DNA of 64,000 nt from assembly GCA_030998225.1 (NCBI GenBank), contig JAPYXD010000754.1:1736001-1800000 (forward strand). The letters run 5' to 3'. The notes below the pieces were generated by a model, which was given only the letters and a program-made list of their open reading frames with translations, searched no databases and was not told the origin of the DNA. Made by a program: the position numbers and the translations under genes. This document shows positions 1 to 12,000 of this stretch, piece after piece (within the stretch, counting starts at the first letter, position 1; each line of letters begins with the position of its first letter). The DNA comes from Diplolepis rosae (lineage: Eukaryota > Arthropoda > Insecta > Hymenoptera > Diplolepididae).

Positions 1-2325
1 GTTAATTCTTTAAATAAAGCATATTTATTGTAGCATAAACAAATTTTTATTTTGAGATGAGATAAAGAGGGTGAAGAAACGATTATACAAATTTTAATAC
101 AAGTTTCCTCCAAATTTTATTCAACAAAAAATACCTGAAATTATTTTTATACATCAAACGGAAAAGTCTTTTTGCTAAAATTTACCATATTTCATCAATT
201 GCGTAAAATTCTTCTACTATTTCAAAATCCATCATATTTTATTCATCCTAAAAAAGTCTTTTATTTAAAAAAAAGTACCCCTTTAAAACCTATTTTCTTA
301 AAATTGGAACTTTAAGGTTTGGATTGAAAAAACGGATTGCATGTAGGATTCATAAAACTGAAGCACCAGACTATAAAGTTTAAATATATTTTTCTGAATT
401 TATTCAGTAATCGAATCGTGTAAATAGATGCAACCATGGTTAACAATGACAGTGTATTTTGTATATGTATAATATATGTATACAGTATATATGATTCTTA
501 TATATGTGTAAGTGATACACGTTGAAAAATTACGTTAACATCTTTATTTGTATGTAACATATTTTCCTGTCAATTTCAATGCATTTCAAAGTTAATTTTC
601 ATACTTAGAGTACAATCAGCGATCATGTAATACATTTATATTAAATCTGGATCTTATATTTTATAAATTTGGTGCTCAAGAAGAGGCTTTTAACTTTTTT
701 CATTGAGTACACTTCTTAAATACTATTAGTTCTTGCGTAATCCATAATATTAAAAAAAGAGGGGCTTTACAATTTCAGAAAAAAAATTGTAAATCATCTA
801 AAAATAATCGCTACATTTGTCACATTTTCTCCTCGTATATATTTTTTCTATAATAACTAACGAAAATCTGTGTCTATACTGAAAAAATAACTTCCTTTAA
901 AATCTGTATCATGATTTATTTATTTATCAAAATGATTGAATAGACACATGAAATAGAAAATCTAACAAGTACTTCTTTCACATTTTCATTAGAAAGCCAT
1001 TCTCGTTTCTCTTCAAAATGATTCGAGTTATTTATTAATTCCTTTAAACCTTCATTGCTTGCGCATCAGGGAATACCCTCTCACTCTTGAAAATTTTAAT
1101 CTTTAATATCTTCAATAATAAAATATTATTTTCTTTTCAAAAATAGATTTTTGAATTAAAATAAAGATGTAAAAGGACACGAAGCGTCATTAAACAATAT
1201 ACTGCATGAAAGCGTAAGAATATGGAAGTCAGAAAATACGCGAGTAATGAAAGACTAAAGTGTTTTTTTGTTCCTTGTTTTTTTTTCTAATCGACTTCAA
1301 TCTTAGTTTACAAGAGTGCGATTAGAAATACGCTAAATATTATTATGAAGGAGTATGGCAAGGATTCTTTCTTAAAAAGTTACATATCTTTTATTAAGAT
1401 ATACAGATATATAGTGTGCGTAGAATATTCCACGGTATTGGTTACAAAAGGACACAATAAATAGTACCAGAAGAAATTGAAATTAATCTCGTTCTACCTG
1501 TATACTTAGGACAAGAGTAGTAGTTAACAATTCCGTGGAATAAGCTGTACACAGAATGACGTGAATGTGCCCTTATTATATCACAGAGAGGCGTAACAAA
1601 AATATTAAATAATTAAAACTTTACAGTAATATCCTCTATAAAAATCATACATTCGTGCAACAATTACTTGTAAAAGACCAGACGTGTAACGTTAAATCTG
1701 TCTTGGTTCATTAACCTTCAGTATAATTTTCAGAAATCATTCAATTTATTGAAGTTTAATTGCTGTCTTATTTATAAGTATAATACTTTCTTGGACAGAA
1801 ATCTCGTTACTCGTAACAGTCAATGAAGCTGCGGTTCGTCCCGAAATTCTTAAAATTATCAAGAGGAAATAGAAATTTGTGTGCTTGTAAACTTTCATTT
1901 GCTAGAATTGTTCATCAAGAATAAGACATTTTTTACACATTAATGATAGATTTACACATAATAATTAAGGTTAGTACATTTTTTGCAATTGTGAATTCTT
2001 GTATTATTTGATTTGTGTGTCTAACAAAAAAACATGTGCTTTTATTTATAAATTTTTAATTACGGGAAAGATCGCTTTGCTTTATTATTGTCTTCATCAC
2101 TCTTCACTTTTTGTATTTTACTTTTCTCCTCTTACAAATTTTTCTTTATAGACGATTTCTTGTCGACTATTCTAGCCTCTGACTGAACAAAATCATATAT
2201 CAACGGGATGTGTAGGTTGTGAAAAGACTTACAATTTTTGATTCATATCATCGTAAATATTTTGCTACATATTAATTAGTAACATCTTCTTGTACCTGTA
2301 CTTTAATAATCACATATACGGAGAA
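1..2325. other. AT-rich intergenic DNA
   Basis: No open frame of useful length or recognisable motif on either strand. The sequence is AT-rich with short homopolymer and TA-rich tracts (for example 463-510). I see no gene, RNA gene or bounded element here. Confidence 0.6.
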
Positions 2326-2995
2326 AAATATTTGTCTAAAATTACCAAACTATTTGGAAACGCATGATGAAATTCTAAAGCGACGTACTTTTTTAAAATA
2401 ATTTATATTAATTAGGATCTCTGTTATAGATTACGCTAAATTACCGATAAAATTTCCTATCTAGATGGTAAAATTTTTTAATAATTAAATTTATCTTAGC
2501 AACTAGATATAGATTATTATATATTATTATTATATAGATTAAGGCTATATATGACTTATCCGATCCCTACCTTACCCTTACCCTTACACTTTTCTTTCGT
2601 CCTTCGCATTTCCACATTAATTGAGATATCGAGTTAAAACTTTGAGTTATTAAGTAAAAAGCAGTAAATAACGTTTATTTGTTTCTAAATTTGTATAATT
2701 ATAAAAGAAAAATTCCAAAAATAAATTCGTTTATAATTATAAATATTTGAGAGCAGATAAACGTGCCTTAGTGCTTTTTACCTAATTACTCATAGTTTTA
2801 ACTCGATAGCTCAATTAATTAGAAAATGCGAAAAATGAAAAATAAGTGTCGGCGAGGTAGGGATCGGGTAAGTTATACATGGCCTTGATGTAAATTATTA
2901 TAGAAAAAAGTACGTCGCTTTAGAATTTTATCATGTGTTTTCAAATAGTTTGGTAATCTTCGACAAATATTTTTCTTCGTGTATAAAGTTAGCAA
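2326..2995. repeat. Fold-back (palindromic) element
   Basis: The left side (2328-2395, then about 2540-2650) is the imperfect reverse complement of the right side (about 2760-2995). Both ends read ACGGAGAAAAATATTTG or its near copy, followed by TTTGG and the block AAAGCGACGTAC. The left arm holds about 140 bp of extra AT-rich DNA absent from the right arm. There is no coding capacity. It is likely a non-autonomous DNA element; the family is not recognised. Confidence 0.75.
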
Positions 2996-3229
2996 CATTA
3001 GCAAATCCACATTTTTATTTCTAATATAATTACTAATGTCGAACTTCAATAATCATTAGATGGAATTCTCAAAATGAGTGTTTTTTAAAACCTGCACAAG
3101 TCTTAGTAATATTTTATAGTCTGTTCTAAAAACCTACTAGTTTCAATTGTTTCAATTGTTTCAAATGCCAGCTAAAAGATATTAAGTTCTTATTTTGTTC
3201 TCATTAATTATTTCATTACATTTATATTA

Positions 3230-3506
3230 CGCCCAGAAAAAAATTTGATTCAAACAAAATTTTTTTTGGATAAACAAACATTTTAAGTTCATTCAAATAA
3301 ACTTTGGTTGATTAAACAAAATATTGATTAATACAAAGAAAGGTTTGGTTAAACATACAAAATTATTCGATTTACTCAAATTTTTAGATAAAACAATCAA
3401 ATATTTAGTTAAATCAAACAAAAAATTGGTTGAATTTATATAAATGCATTTATTTAGTTGATGCAACAAAATTTTTGTCCAATGAACAAAAATTTTTTCT
3501 GAGTGT
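3230..3506. mobile_element. MITE with AACAAA-rich interior
   Basis: Short inverted ends (CGCCCAGAAAAAAATTT on the left, AAATTTTTTCTGAGTGTA on the right) enclose a series of loosely repeated AACAAA/TTTGGTT words. It belongs to the same general class as the elements at 4400, 39112, 47643 and 62527, whose ends read CACTGAGAAAA or CACCCAGAA. No ORF. Confidence 0.6.
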
Positions 3507-4399
3507 ATAAAATTTGTTTTAGGAGTAAGGTTAATTATTATTAATCATTTTAGACGAGATTATTCATGAAATGACCATATTAATTGATTTTTCATACCAT
3601 ATGAAAATGTTCTACTTTTTCTTTAATATGGTCTAATAAGGAAAATTCATTCAAATTATTTGTTCATAAAATATATCTCGTTTAAAATAATTCTTTATAC
3701 GACTATGTTGAAACTTGCTTTTAAAAATATATAGAATAGGATTTGGAAACTTTGTGCTAATAATGAACCTTGACACAAACAGCTTTTATTGGAAAAAAAA
3801 AGATTTAGGGGTCTTTTCAGTCAATGCGTTAACAATCATTTACAGTATAGGAGAAAATTCTGAACGGAGACGTTAGCTAGTGTTTTGATTATTAAATCAA
3901 TTCGCTAATTGGTTGTGGCACCTACTTTTTCGCATCAAACCATTAATAGTAATTTAGTAATGATCATTATTTTTAATTTAAAAGGTATAACGTAGTATAT
4001 TCCATTCATACGCACGCCAAAACTCTTCTTTTATAGTTTTTCACTCTGTGGTCAAGCTTAAACTTGTAATTTTTATTGCTCAGTTTTCTTTAATTAGCTT
4101 TCTTATTATGCTTAACGTATACGTTTTTTCATTAAATTTCTTATAAAATATTTTTTACTCCCATGTTTTAAGTAAGAAGATACCTTTATTTTGAATGCTC
4201 GAGATTAAAATAGATAGGAAGAATTTATTCAATTCTGTCAATCACATCTCTAATCAAATTCTTTAATTATCCTTTCTCTTCAAACCTAACTTTTTTGTTC
4301 AAGTCTGTAATCTCTTGTGCAGGTCAATGATTTTCTATCTTTTTTCAATATTAAACTATCCAATCCTTTTCAATCCACATTTTTGTATCCATATCCATA

Positions 4400-4596
4400 C
4401 ACTGAGAAAACAGTTTTGTCAAATCAACAAAAATATTTGGTTAGTATTTAGCTAACAAAAATCTTTTGTTGTGCCAACAAAACATTTTGCTATATCAAAC
4501 AAATTTTGTTGGTTAAACAAAATGTTTTGTTGGGACAACAAAATATTTTGTCAGGATAACAAAAAAAGTTTTGTTGGCTAAATTTTTTTCTCAGTG
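4400..4596. mobile_element. MITE, CACTGAGAAAA family, copy 1
   Basis: It starts CACTGAGAAAACAG and ends TTTTTTTCTCAGTG, giving a terminal inverted repeat. The interior is a run of ACAAAATNTTTTGTTG words. TA or ATA flanks both sides. A second copy in opposite orientation lies at 39112-39306 and matches almost end to end, which fixes the boundaries. Confidence 0.85.
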
Positions 4597-5072
4597 TATA
4601 CATATCTACATTGGTAAAACGATGCATTTTAATTTAATTGTGTCAATTGTATCAATAATCTCAATAATCTCAATAGTCTCAAATTTCTTTAATAGCGCTC
4701 GTTTTCAATGCCTCTATCAAATTGTGAAAAAATACAAATTTTGAAGGATGCAAAGAATATTCATTGTGAGGATAGAAAACCTCGGCTATCCCATTTTATC
4801 AATTTACTTTTAGTAAGTTGTATAATTGAACTTTTGTTTGTTATGATCCTTGAGTTGAAAATACAAGAAAACTGAGCATACAAAAAAAGCTTCAGCTTCC
4901 CATACATACCACAGAGTATAATTATTATTATGTATATTATTAGTATAGTTTTTATTTTGTGATTTTTAAAAATATTAGTCAATCCAAATATTTGCTACAT
5001 TTTCTGAAAAAATTACCCCGAAGTAGAATCTATCTTGAAATATTTGAAGATATTTTACAAATTTAAACTTAA

Positions 5073-5429
5073 GGGCATGTGATACATAGGAGATGAGCAA
5101 ATTTGATTGATTTTAGGTCTCTACATGTTTGTGTCTAAAGTACATAAAATTTTCATTTCAAAATTTGGGGAATGGCAGTGAAGATAAAAATGAACGTAGA
5201 TAGACTACTTTTGGTTTCAAAATTGAAAAAAAGTTCAATTTTAGCAATATATATCAAACATTTTTTTTCAATTTTGAAACAAAAAGTAGTCTATCTACGT
5301 CCGTTTCTATCTTCTCTATTATTTCTCAAATTTTGAAAATAAAACTTTATGTATTTTAGGCTAAAACATGTAGAAAGTGGACCAAATTGTTTACATGAAC
5401 TTGCTACTTTTCTCAAGTATCACATGCCC
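5073..5429. mobile_element. TTAA-flanked palindromic element (GGGCATGTGATAC type)
   Basis: An imperfect full-length palindrome. It begins GGGCATGTGATAC, ends GTATCACATGCCC and has TTAA on both sides (5069-5072 and 5430-5433). The inner arms pair through the block GTAGATAGACTAC. No ORF. The right-hand TTAA is shared with the next element. Confidence 0.85.
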
Positions 5430-5433
5430 TTAA

Positions 5434-6100
5434 GGTAGTTGGTTTACGAAAATTAGACCTCAGGCAAAAATAGATAATTTTGCTTTCAAGAATAGCAATA
5501 TTATTATTGAACGGCTATTTTGGAAGAGAAAAGATTAATTTACATGAAAAAAATTTGTAATACAGAAAAATAATTTTATTAATAAATTTTATTTTTGCCC
5601 CCACTTTTTTTCTTATCGCTTCGAGCCAAATTTTTAAAAATGATGCGATTCTAATAAATTACAAATCACTTTTTCAAGAAAAAGATTCCCTACAACTTAA
5701 CAATTTCCAATTTTTGAAAATGAATAAATTATTATCAAATTCAGCAATTTATTTATAAAAATTTCGTTTTGGAAAATGTTTTTTTAATGGTTTCAGCCAT
5801 TAAAGAATTTATTTTTGAAAATCAGAAACGGTGAAGTTGTGGGAAATTTTTTCTCTGAAAAAATGATTCATGATTTATTAGAATCGCATGATTTTTTAAA
5901 ATTTGGTAAGAAGCGACAAGAAAAAAAGTTGGGTCAGAAATAAAATTTATTAATAAAATTATTTTTCTGTGTTTCAAATTTTTGTCTTGTAAAATAATCT
6001 TTTCTCTTTTAAAATAGCCCTTTAATAATAATACTGCTATTCTTGAAAGAAAAATTATTTATTTTTGCCTGAGATCTAATTTGTGTAGATGAAAACTACC
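5434..6100. mobile_element. TTAA-flanked palindromic element (GGTAGT type), copy 1
   Basis: A 667-bp palindrome, starting GGTAGTTGGTTTACGAAAAT, ending with its imperfect inverse in ACTACC, and flanked by TTAA (5430-5433, 6101-6104). The arms share AGACCTCAGGCAAAAATAGA. A second copy lies at 31469-32133. No ORF. Confidence 0.88.
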
Positions 6101-6225
6101 TTAAGTTGATTAAAAATTAAATAATTATAACGTGATTACATCTTTTCCGCTTTTTCTCCTTTTCTATTTGAAAGTTTTAAATGTTTGAATTTGTCTGGAA
6201 TGAAAAAAACCACAATATAGAAACT

Positions 6226-6433
6226 CCCATGTAGAAATCTCCTGATCTGGCCCTGATCTGGAATAAATCGCCAAACCAGACCGGGGGCCGTTGAGGGGGG
6301 TTAAAAATTTGTCAGAAAGCGTTACAATAATCCGTTCACCAGATCGGGCTCAGATCAGACTCGGCGTTTAATTTTGAATCAGGAATGCCATACTTGGGCT
6401 TGATTTGATTCACAACCAAATTTCTGCACGGGT
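6226..6433. mobile_element. MITE, CCCGTGCAGAAAT family, copy 1
   Basis: The left end is CCCATGTAGAAAT and the right end is ATTTCTGCACGGG. The interior is unusually GC-rich for this window, with CAGATC/GATCTG words and CCGGGGGCC. Related ends occur at 22953-23966 and 48147-50094. Confidence 0.7.
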
Positions 6434-8843
6434 TGATGCAACAGATAACATACATTGAAAAGGACAGTTATAGAGTTGGGTAAATAAGAATTTAATGACG
6501 TTAGTCTCACACAATATTGGTGATAGAAAAAACCAGAATATTTTTACAAGTACGCGCTTAAAGTTATATGGCAAAAAGTGTATAGTATAGCATGTAAAAT
6601 TTATAATATGTGTACGAACTTTTAAAGTTAGCAATCACGTATGAAGAGGTACAAAAGTTATAGGTGTAGAATAGTAGGCTGTAAGGTTCGCAAGGCTATC
6701 TAGTTCTTTGAGTCGATTGCACTTAATTCTTCATTCAAACTTGCTCGTTTGATACATCATTATAATATATTGACGTCTTGTCGTCATCGGTCAAATATAG
6801 ACACATGAAAGGACCTGAATTCGGTTATGTATTATTCTATTATAGTTGTTAACAAAAATTTTTTAAGTAAGTTATATTAAAGGGTATATTTTTCTCTGGA
6901 AAAAAAGACTTTTTTGATTCAAATCAAACTATTTGTTTAGATAAATTAAAATGAATCAAGAAAGTGTTTTTATTTTAAAATATTTGAAAAAAGGTGGGAA
7001 TGAATCAACAAGCTTTTTGTCAACTCAACAATGTACTTGGTCAGGTAGATTAAAAATCCAATATTTTGAATCCAAAATTGAGTAAAAAAATAAAAATTAC
7101 CAATAAAATAAAAGATGGACTTGCAAATATGCACCTGCCAGGCTTGGCCCAGGCCGAGCTCGGCGTTCGTGCAAAGCCAGGACTAGGAAAAATATATGCA
7201 GAATTAATAGGAGTAAACAAATTTGATTCAAACCAGCTGTTGCTGACTTAACAAAATACTTATGTGGATTCCATTTAGTTCAGGTGAAATTATTTATAAC
7301 ATTATTCATTGTATGTTATACAATAAATACAAAGAGATGATTGTTAATTAAAAATGAAAATGAGACGTCTAAAGCTAAGCAAATGCACGGAAACTTTCGT
7401 AGGAATTTGTTAATTGCAAATTATACGTCACAGTTAAAATGTGCAATTAGAAAACACTTTGCACATCAAATATGCCTAGCTAATAAACTCTGTACAAACA
7501 TTAACATTCTCATTTGAAACAACAACATTACATTTTTTAATCAAACACCAAAAGAATTTTTTTTACAATGACTTTCAATTTGATCGAAGCTTCTTTATCA
7601 GTGGCATAATCGCAATCACAATAGCACAATGCTCATTAATAATGAGGAAGATTTAATCCCGACTTGGTGAGTTTCACATTTTGATTTTTCAAAACAGTTT
7701 GTAATATTTTACTACTTTTTACAAAGATAAATATTTTTTCAGTTCTTGAGAAAAAACAGAAAAATAATTACGTTAATTTTTTCTTTCAAATTGAGCTAAG
7801 TTCAGAAAAGTGACGTGAACAAATTAGTTTTTTGAATAAATACAAACATGGATGGATAGTTCTATCTTATACTTTCCATTACTCGAAAATTTTATCAATT
7901 TTTAATTATAAATTTAATTGACTAAAAATCGGCAGATATACATAATTACTCTAATAAATGAATTATGAGTTGATGCCATTTATCTAATTTAGCAACAAAT
8001 AGATAGGGAAAATTTTAAAACTTTTCTCAATTTTTAGTAATTAAAAAAAACAACATTGAGCATGAACATGTGCTAGAATAATTATTGTAATTTTAACTTA
8101 CATGCATAAGTTATAAAATATAAATACTTCGATATGCAATAAGATGAAAATTATGGAAGTTTTACAATAATTTGTGCCAATACAGTGGCGTAATCCATCA
8201 CTCTTAATGTTGATAGGGAAAAATATTTTGGCATACTTTTAAAGCATTTTTATATCTTTATGTTATTCAAAATGGAATTCCGATGTTTGAAGAATTTATT
8301 CTTCTAATCGTATTTTTTGTCTTTTTATTGAGTGTATTTTACGTCACTGACTGATAATTTTTTACATCGATTCAAGGAAGTCTCAGTCTGTGATGATCAC
8401 CATCGAAACTTTTCGTGAATTATCTGAGATGAGCGGGTACACCGTGCAAAATTCTCTCATTACTCCGTACATAATCGACATTAAAAATATATACATACAT
8501 ATAGTACGTATAATATTGTATCAGTCTTCCGATAAATCGATTGTTCACGAAATCATGAGAGCCACGAATGTTTTCCATATATTGGAATTATACTAAAAAA
8601 TACCAGACTAGCCTTGAACTATGGAGTATTCTAATCAAAATGATTATTTTCAATATTTTAATCACTTAGAGCTCACTTGTGATTAGCTTTGCAAGTTGAA
8701 AACAAAAAGTTCATTTCACGATTTGATTTCAAGGATGTTATGTACGTATTTATGTAATCCTGTGATTAGAAGTATTCCTTTAAATTCTCTTAGGCGAGAT
8801 CATCAGTTCTTCTATATAATTTTAATCTTACGAAAATTCCTCT
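6434..8843. other. Intergenic DNA downstream of the synaptotagmin stop
   Basis: No convincing gene. About 6885-7290 holds another AT-rich repeat-like stretch with a GC-rich insert (7135-7190). The part just below 8844 should be the 3' UTR of the minus-strand gene, but its end is not determinable. A plus-strand frame at 8390-8596 looks fortuitous. Confidence 0.5.
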
Positions 8844-9023
8844 TTATTTTCTAAGAGGATGCCACATTGCAACTGGACGTCTTAATGCGGTTAACATCTG
8901 TTTCCAGTGAGCCAATGATCTTCCAGATGTTGATGATCCTACGATGACATGGCCGACAGAATATTTTGCATTCATGCCCTGATCTCCAGTTACTTCTGCT
9001 ACTGTCAGTCTTAACTGAATGGT
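8844..9023 (-). CDS. Syt12: Syt12-like exon 13: C2B end and stop
   Basis: It encodes TIQLRLTVAEVTGDQGMNAK, then YSVGHVIVG and GRSLAHWKQMLTALRRPVAM and WHPLRK before TAA at 8844-8846. HW-x-QML-x-RRP-x-WH is the typical last helix and strand of synaptotagmin C2B. The acceptor is CATTTCAG|ACCATT. The intron before it holds the mariner and a fold-back element. Confidence 0.95.
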   Translation of the reverse strand, partial: TIQLRLTVAEVTGDQGMNAKYSVGHVIVGSSTSGRSLAHWKQMLTALRRPVAMWHPLRK

Positions 9024-12000
9024 CTGAAATGCATCAAATTTATTTCGATCTCAAATCTGGTTTCAAAAGATTAATGTTTAGGCAATTTTTTATTCGGGAA
9101 AATAATAAAAAACTGAAACCTTCATTATCGGAATTGTCAAAACAGCGCTAGTGCAAGTTTCAATTTTCTTTGTTGGTTCAAAAATCACTATTTACCAGGG
9201 GTGTTAGTTGAAATTTGCCGGTTTTACTCATAGATGTCGCTAGAGATATGTATACATTTCTATGATTTGGAATCTATGTTACATTCATTACATTCTGCCA
9301 AAATAATAGCATCATAGTTGTTTACCTCAGTGAATATGTCGAGTTTCGTTCCAAGTAAATCGCATTTGCGGCATTCGTTGCTTTTCTTATTTCATCAAAA
9401 CAAAAAAGCAGATGAAGCTCATCGATTGCTGGTAGAAACTTATGGTGAACATGCTCCAGTGATTAGAACATGTGAGACATGGTTTCGTCAATTTAAAAGT
9501 GGAGATTTCGATTTAACAGACACTGAACATCCTGGTGCAGCGAAAAAGTTCGAAGACGAGGAATTGCAGGCGTTATTGGATGAAGACCCAACCCAATCGC
9601 AACAACAATTGGCACAAACACTAAATGTGACCCGAGGAGCAATTTTCCAACGTCTAAAAGCCATGGGAAAAATCCAAAAGTATGGAAAATGGGTACCACA
9701 CCAACTGAACGATAGACAAATGGAAAATCGAAAAACCATTTGTGAAATGCTGCTTCAACGGTTCGAAAGGAAATCTTTTCTGCATCGAATTGTCACGGGG
9801 GACGAAAAATGGATTTATTTCGAGAACCCGAAGCGGAAAAAATCATGGCTTTCACCTGGTGAAGTCGGCCCATCGACTCCAAGGCCAAATCGCTTTGGCC
9901 GTAAGACAATGCTCTGTGTATGGTGGGACCAGTGTGGTGTGGTGTACTTCGAGTTATTAAAACCTGGTGAGACGGTGAATACGGATCGCTACCGATAACA
10001 AATTATCAATTTGAATCATGCGTTGATTGAAAAACGGCCGGAATGAGCCCGAAGACATGGCAAACTTATCCTACAACATGACAACGCACCGTCTCATACC
10101 GCTAAAGTGGTGAAGAACACATTAAAAGCATTGAATTGGGAAATATTATCGCACCCGCCGTACTCTCCAGACCTCGCCCCGTCCGACTATCACCTTTTCG
10201 CATCGATGGGATACTCACTCGCAGTGCAGCGCTTCGCCAATTTTGAAGAAGTCGAAAAATGGCTCGTCGAATGGTTTGCCTTGAACGAGAAAAAGTTTTT
10301 TGGAATGGTATCCATGATATGCCTGAAAGATGGGCAAAATGTGTAGAATCCAATGGTCAATACTTTGAATAAAATTTTTTTGAGATTCCCTTGAGAATTA
10401 AGTGTTTTCTTTATTGAAAAAACCGGCAAACTTCAACTAACACCCCTGGTAATTGTTGGCTTAAATCAATCAGAGAATTAGAAAATTATAAAAAATATAA
10501 TTAATTTTTATTCATTTCTCGTTATTTTGGTATAGGTTCAGTTTCTTTTTACTTTCTTTGATTAAAAATTATCAATGTTTGATATAAAAAAAACGCAGAA
10601 AAGGAAGGCAAACGTTTCGGCCACATATGGGGGCTCTCTTCAGGGCCATAAATTAAAAGATTAATTCAAAATTTCTGTAAAAGATTATAATATAGGAGAT
10701 AATTAAAATAAGAATAATCGTATAACTCAAAAACTTATCTCATCGCTTGCAATTCAAAATGAAGATGTTTAGTATGCAACAACACGAATTGAAAAATATG
10801 TAGAATTCACTGTATATGAAAAACCGGATAAGATGAAAAAACTTAAAAATTTGCAATCGAACCGGCCGGAAAATTTGTTTAAAAAAGATGCCCAATTGGT
10901 TATTAAAGTTTTTTCATTTTATCCGGTTTTTCATATACAGTGAATTCTACATATTTTTCAATTCGTGTTGTTGCATACTGGACTTCTTCATTTTGAATTG
11001 CAAGCGATGAGATAAGTTTTTGAGTTCTATGATTATTCTTATTTTAATTATCTCCTATATTTTAATCTTTTACAGAAATTTTGAAATAATCTTTTAATTT
11101 ATGGCCCTGAAGAGGGCCCCCATATGTGGCCGAAACGTTTGCCTTCCTTTTTTGCGTTTTTTTTTATATCTAACATTGATAATTTTTAATCAAAGAAAGT
11201 AAAAAGAAACTGGCCCTATACCAAAATAACGAGAAATGAATAAAAATTCAATGAATTTAGAGTCAATATAATATCAGACATGTTATCAAACATGTCACTT
11301 TCTAACATAATTAATATTGTAATTAGAAATTATACCTGTAGAGCATGTGCTGGTACACTAAAAATTATCGCCTCATTAAAGATTGGACTCTTTTCTCCCT
11401 TTTTAATCGAAGTTCTTTTTTTATGTATTTTTTTTCCTTGCTGCAGTAAGTACACCTTGAAAATAATTAATAATTTTAATTATTTCCATAAAAATAATAT
11501 TTAAACTGAATGAAAATACAGTTTTACATTATTGTTTACCTTAATGAAAAAATCACCGGGTATTACATCCCCGGACTTGGCGGCATCTTGACTCCGAGAG
11601 CCACGAAGATTTCGAGCCTTTACCACGACAAGAGTCAATCGTTCAGCTGTAGGAAGATAACTTAACGAGAACAAAAGTTCTCCGAGGTGAGGAACGGGTA
11701 ATGCTGGGCTTACAAGAGGAAGCCACGTTGTAGCTGGTGGCCTTGGAGCTGGACCAAGTCTCAACGTTGCCTCTCCTAATAAAGATGCTTCACCTGCTAA
11801 TCCCATTTCTAATGAAAATACCTAAAAAGAAAAAGTATTAATTTTGGCCTGTGAAAATGTTGATTCAGCTCGTTTTACTGAATTCATAAAACATAGATTC
11901 TTTTGGAACATTCTACAATATTAGGAATTGTAAATGGTACCTCGACTAGAAGAGTTCTGCCCACAGGACCACCTTCCAGCGGGAAAAGAAACTTCTCCTG

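Noticed and set aside
2563..2590. CCCTTACCCTTA words as telomere-like repeat
   Set aside because: Only two to three imperfect repeats within a fold-back element; not the insect TTAGG motif.
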